This document shows positions 13,582 to 14,922 of a stretch of 14,922 bases of DNA, one piece after another; the first letter of the stretch is position 1; the number at the start of each line of letters is the position of its first letter. The notes under the pieces are model-generated. The model was not told the origin of the DNA. It searched no databases and saw only the letters and a program-made list of their open reading frames with translations. The DNA comes from JAEHCY01 sp964519095 (lineage in GTDB: Bacteria; Pseudomonadota; Gammaproteobacteria; Chromatiales; Chromatiaceae): assembly GCA_964519095.1 (NCBI GenBank), contig CAZFHV010000075.1:1-14922 (forward strand), written 5' to 3'. Made by a program: the position numbers and the translations under genes.

Positions 13582-14661
13582 ATGGCGAGCGGCGCGCGGC
13601 TGATCGGTGCCGAGGCCCAGGAGGAGGAGTCCGTCCTGGAGCGGGCGATCCGCCCCAAGCGCCTGGTGGACTACGTGGGCCAGCCGGCGGTGCGCGAGCA
13701 GATGGAGATCTTCATCCATGCGGCGCGGGAGCGGCGCGAGGCCCTCGATCACCTGCTCATCTTCGGGCCGCCGGGGCTGGGCAAGACCACCCTGGCCCAC
13801 ATCGTCGCCCACGAGATGAACGTGAGCCTGCGCCAGACCTCCGGGCCGGTGCTGGAGAAGCCCGGGGACCTGGCGGCGCTGCTGACCAACCTGGAGCCCG
13901 GGGATGTCCTGTTCGTCGATGAGATCCACCGCCTAAGCCCGGTAGTGGAGGAGGTGCTCTATCCGGCGATGGAGGACTTCCAGCTCGACATCCTGATCGG
14001 CGAGGGGCCGGCGGCCCGCTCCATTCGGCTCGATCTCCCGCCCTTCACCCTGGTGGGGGCCACGACCCGGGCGGGGCTCCTGACCTCGCCCCTGCGGGAC
14101 CGCTTCGGCATCGTCCAGCGCCTGGAGTTCTACAGTCCCGAGGAGCTCACCCGCATCGTCCAACGCAGCGCGGGCATCCTGGGCGTGGAGATGGACCCGG
14201 CGGGGGCCCGGGAGATCGCCCGCCGCTCCCGGGGCACCCCGCGCATCGCCAACCGGTTGCTGCGGCGGGTGCGGGACTTCGCACAGGTGCGGGCGAATGG
14301 TCGGGTCACCGCCGAGGTGGCGGACCAGGGTCTCACCCTGCTCAAGGTGGACGCCAACGGCTTCGACTCGATGGACCGGCGCCTGCTCCTGGCGGTGATC
14401 GAGAAGTTCGACGGGGGGCCGGTGGGGGTGGAGAGCCTGGCGGCGGCCATCGGCGAGGAGCGGGGGACCATCGAGGACGTCCTCGAGCCCTATCTGATCC
14501 AGCAGGGCTTCCTGATGCGCACCCCCCGGGGGCGGGTGGCCACCCAGAGCGCCTACGCCCATTTCGGGCTGGTCCCGCGCCGCGAGGGGGCGACCCCTGG
14601 CGCCACGCTCGATCTCTTTACCGGGGCGGCGGCCGACGGACCGGCACCGGGGGAGCCCTAG
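13582..14661 (+). CDS. ruvB: Holliday junction ATP-dependent DNA helicase RuvB
   Basis: A 359-residue AAA+ motor that drives branch migration with RuvA. Walker A is GPPGLGKT (62-69) and Walker B is VDEIH (112-116). The sensor 1 region is GATTRAG (159-165) and the arginine-finger region is SPLRDRFG (169-176). The C-terminal winged-helix domain includes GVESLAAAIGEERGTIEDVL and PYLIQQGFLMRTPRGR. The ATG at 13582 is preferred over an in-frame GTG at 13555 because GGAAGG sits just before it and the product then begins MASGARLI, matching the usual N-terminus. The GTG form would be only 4 bases from ruvA. The C-terminal tail after HFGL is about 30 residues, longer than in E. coli. Confidence 0.96.
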   Translation: MASGARLIGAEAQEEESVLERAIRPKRLVDYVGQPAVREQMEIFIHAARERREALDHLLIFGPPGLGKTTLAHIVAHEMNVSLRQTSGPVLEKPGDLAALLTNLEPGDVLFVDEIHRLSPVVEEVLYPAMEDFQLDILIGEGPAARSIRLDLPPFTLVGATTRAGLLTSPLRDRFGIVQRLEFYSPEELTRIVQRSAGILGVEMDPAGAREIARRSRGTPRIANRLLRRVRDFAQVRANGRVTAEVADQGLTLLKVDANGFDSMDRRLLLAVIEKFDGGPVGVESLAAAIGEERGTIEDVLEPYLIQQGFLMRTPRGRVATQSAYAHFGLVPRREGATPGATLDLFTGAAADGPAPGEP

Positions 14662-14697
14662 CCGTCTCCGCTATCCCCCGTCGTGAGTGAGAGGTCC

Positions 14698-14922
14698 ATG
14701 AGTCAAGGTTTTCGCTGGCCGGTCCGTGTCTATTACGAGGACACGGATGCGGGCGGGGTGGTCTACTACGCCAACTACCTGCGCTTCCTGGAGCGGGCGC
14801 GCACCGAGTGGCTGCGCCACCTGGGCTACGAGCAGGACGAGCTGGCCGAACGCGAGGGGGTGGTGTTCGTGGTGCGTCGTGCGTCGTGCGTGGTGCGTAA
14901 GGGGGGAGGATCGGCGGCGCTT
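14698..14922 (+). CDS. ybgC: Acyl-CoA thioesterase YbgC, 5' part only and possibly interrupted
   Basis: This is the start of the hotdog-fold thioesterase usually placed before tolQRAB-pal. Residues 1-60 are clearly YbgC: VRVYYEDTDAGGVVYYANYL with the catalytic Asp, FLERARTEWLRHLGYEQDEL and REGVVFVVR. The usual His of VVYHANY is Tyr, as in several homologues. After VVR, around position 14877, similarity stops. Instead of the expected segment leading to DYLRPARLDDLL, the frame reads RASCVVRKGGGSAAL to the window edge. That part is encoded by a GTGCGTN heptamer run followed by a G-rich sequence. The window cut prevents deciding whether the gene is disrupted or merely divergent. AGAGG lies 3 bases before the ATG, and the start is 36 bases after ruvB. 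Confidence 0.75.
   Translation, partial: MSQGFRWPVRVYYEDTDAGGVVYYANYLRFLERARTEWLRHLGYEQDELAEREGVVFVVRRASCVVRKGGGSAAL
14872..14899 (+). repeat. Four tandem GTGCGTN heptamers
   Basis: Four consecutive 7-base units run from 14872: GTGCGTC, GTGCGTC, GTGCGTG, GTGCGTA. They lie at the point where YbgC similarity ends. The following AAGGGGGGAGG...GGCGCTT resembles one half of a GTGCGTAAG-type imperfect palindrome of the kind found as dispersed intergenic repeats, but the other half would lie beyond the window. Confidence 0.7.

Noticed and set aside
1..14922. CRISPR arrays, tRNA or rRNA genes, prophage or integron structures
   Set aside because: No spaced direct repeats, tRNA-like cloverleaf, rRNA signature or integrase was seen on either strand.

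Overview
The window is GC-rich bacterial chromosome. The order yebC-ruvC-ruvA-ruvB-ybgC is typical of Gammaproteobacteria. Together with a CHAD protein, a DUF4743 Nudix protein and a DUF6858-like protein, it suggests a Chromatiales-like (sulfur-oxidising or purple sulfur) lineage. The order-level placement is an inference from gene content, and the long-form IspG is unusual for that group.

Layout. (1) 1-1.4 kb: a decayed IS4-family insertion sequence on the minus strand, with several frameshifts and imperfect terminal inverted repeats. (2) 1.37-2.09 kb, minus strand: an MNT/HEPN (MntA/HepT) toxin-antitoxin pair. The HepT toxin has lost its conserved C-terminus next to the IS and has Cys where the RNase-motif Arg should be. 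(3) 2.1-2.7 kb: a gene-free stretch. (4) 2.7-6.0 kb, plus strand: a compact four-gene run of CHAD polyphosphate-binding protein, FKBP-type prolyl isomerase, penicillin-binding protein 4-type carboxypeptidase (DacB) and a DUF2269-like membrane protein. (5) 6.2-8.3 kb: a DUF4743/Nudix hydrolase and IspG of the non-mevalonate isoprenoid pathway. (6) 8.4-9.6 kb: two exported proteins, a GlcG/HbpS-like protein and an OmpA-domain lipoprotein with a glycine zipper, followed by two strong hairpins. (7) 9.8-11.4 kb: three small genes of unknown function, namely a secreted protein, a convergent DUF6858-like protein and a divergent lipoprotein. (8) 11.6-14.9 kb: yebC, ruvC, ruvA, ruvB (Holliday junction resolution) and the start of ybgC, which normally leads into tol-pal.

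Most genes here are ordinary housekeeping genes and I see no convincing new multi-gene system. The points that deserve a second look are the damaged HepT toxin beside the IS remnant, the abrupt loss of YbgC similarity at a run of GTGCGTN heptamers at the right edge, an exact 18-bp in-frame tandem duplication in dacB, the CHAD/FKBP/DacB linkage, and three compact unknown genes at 9.8-11.4 kb.
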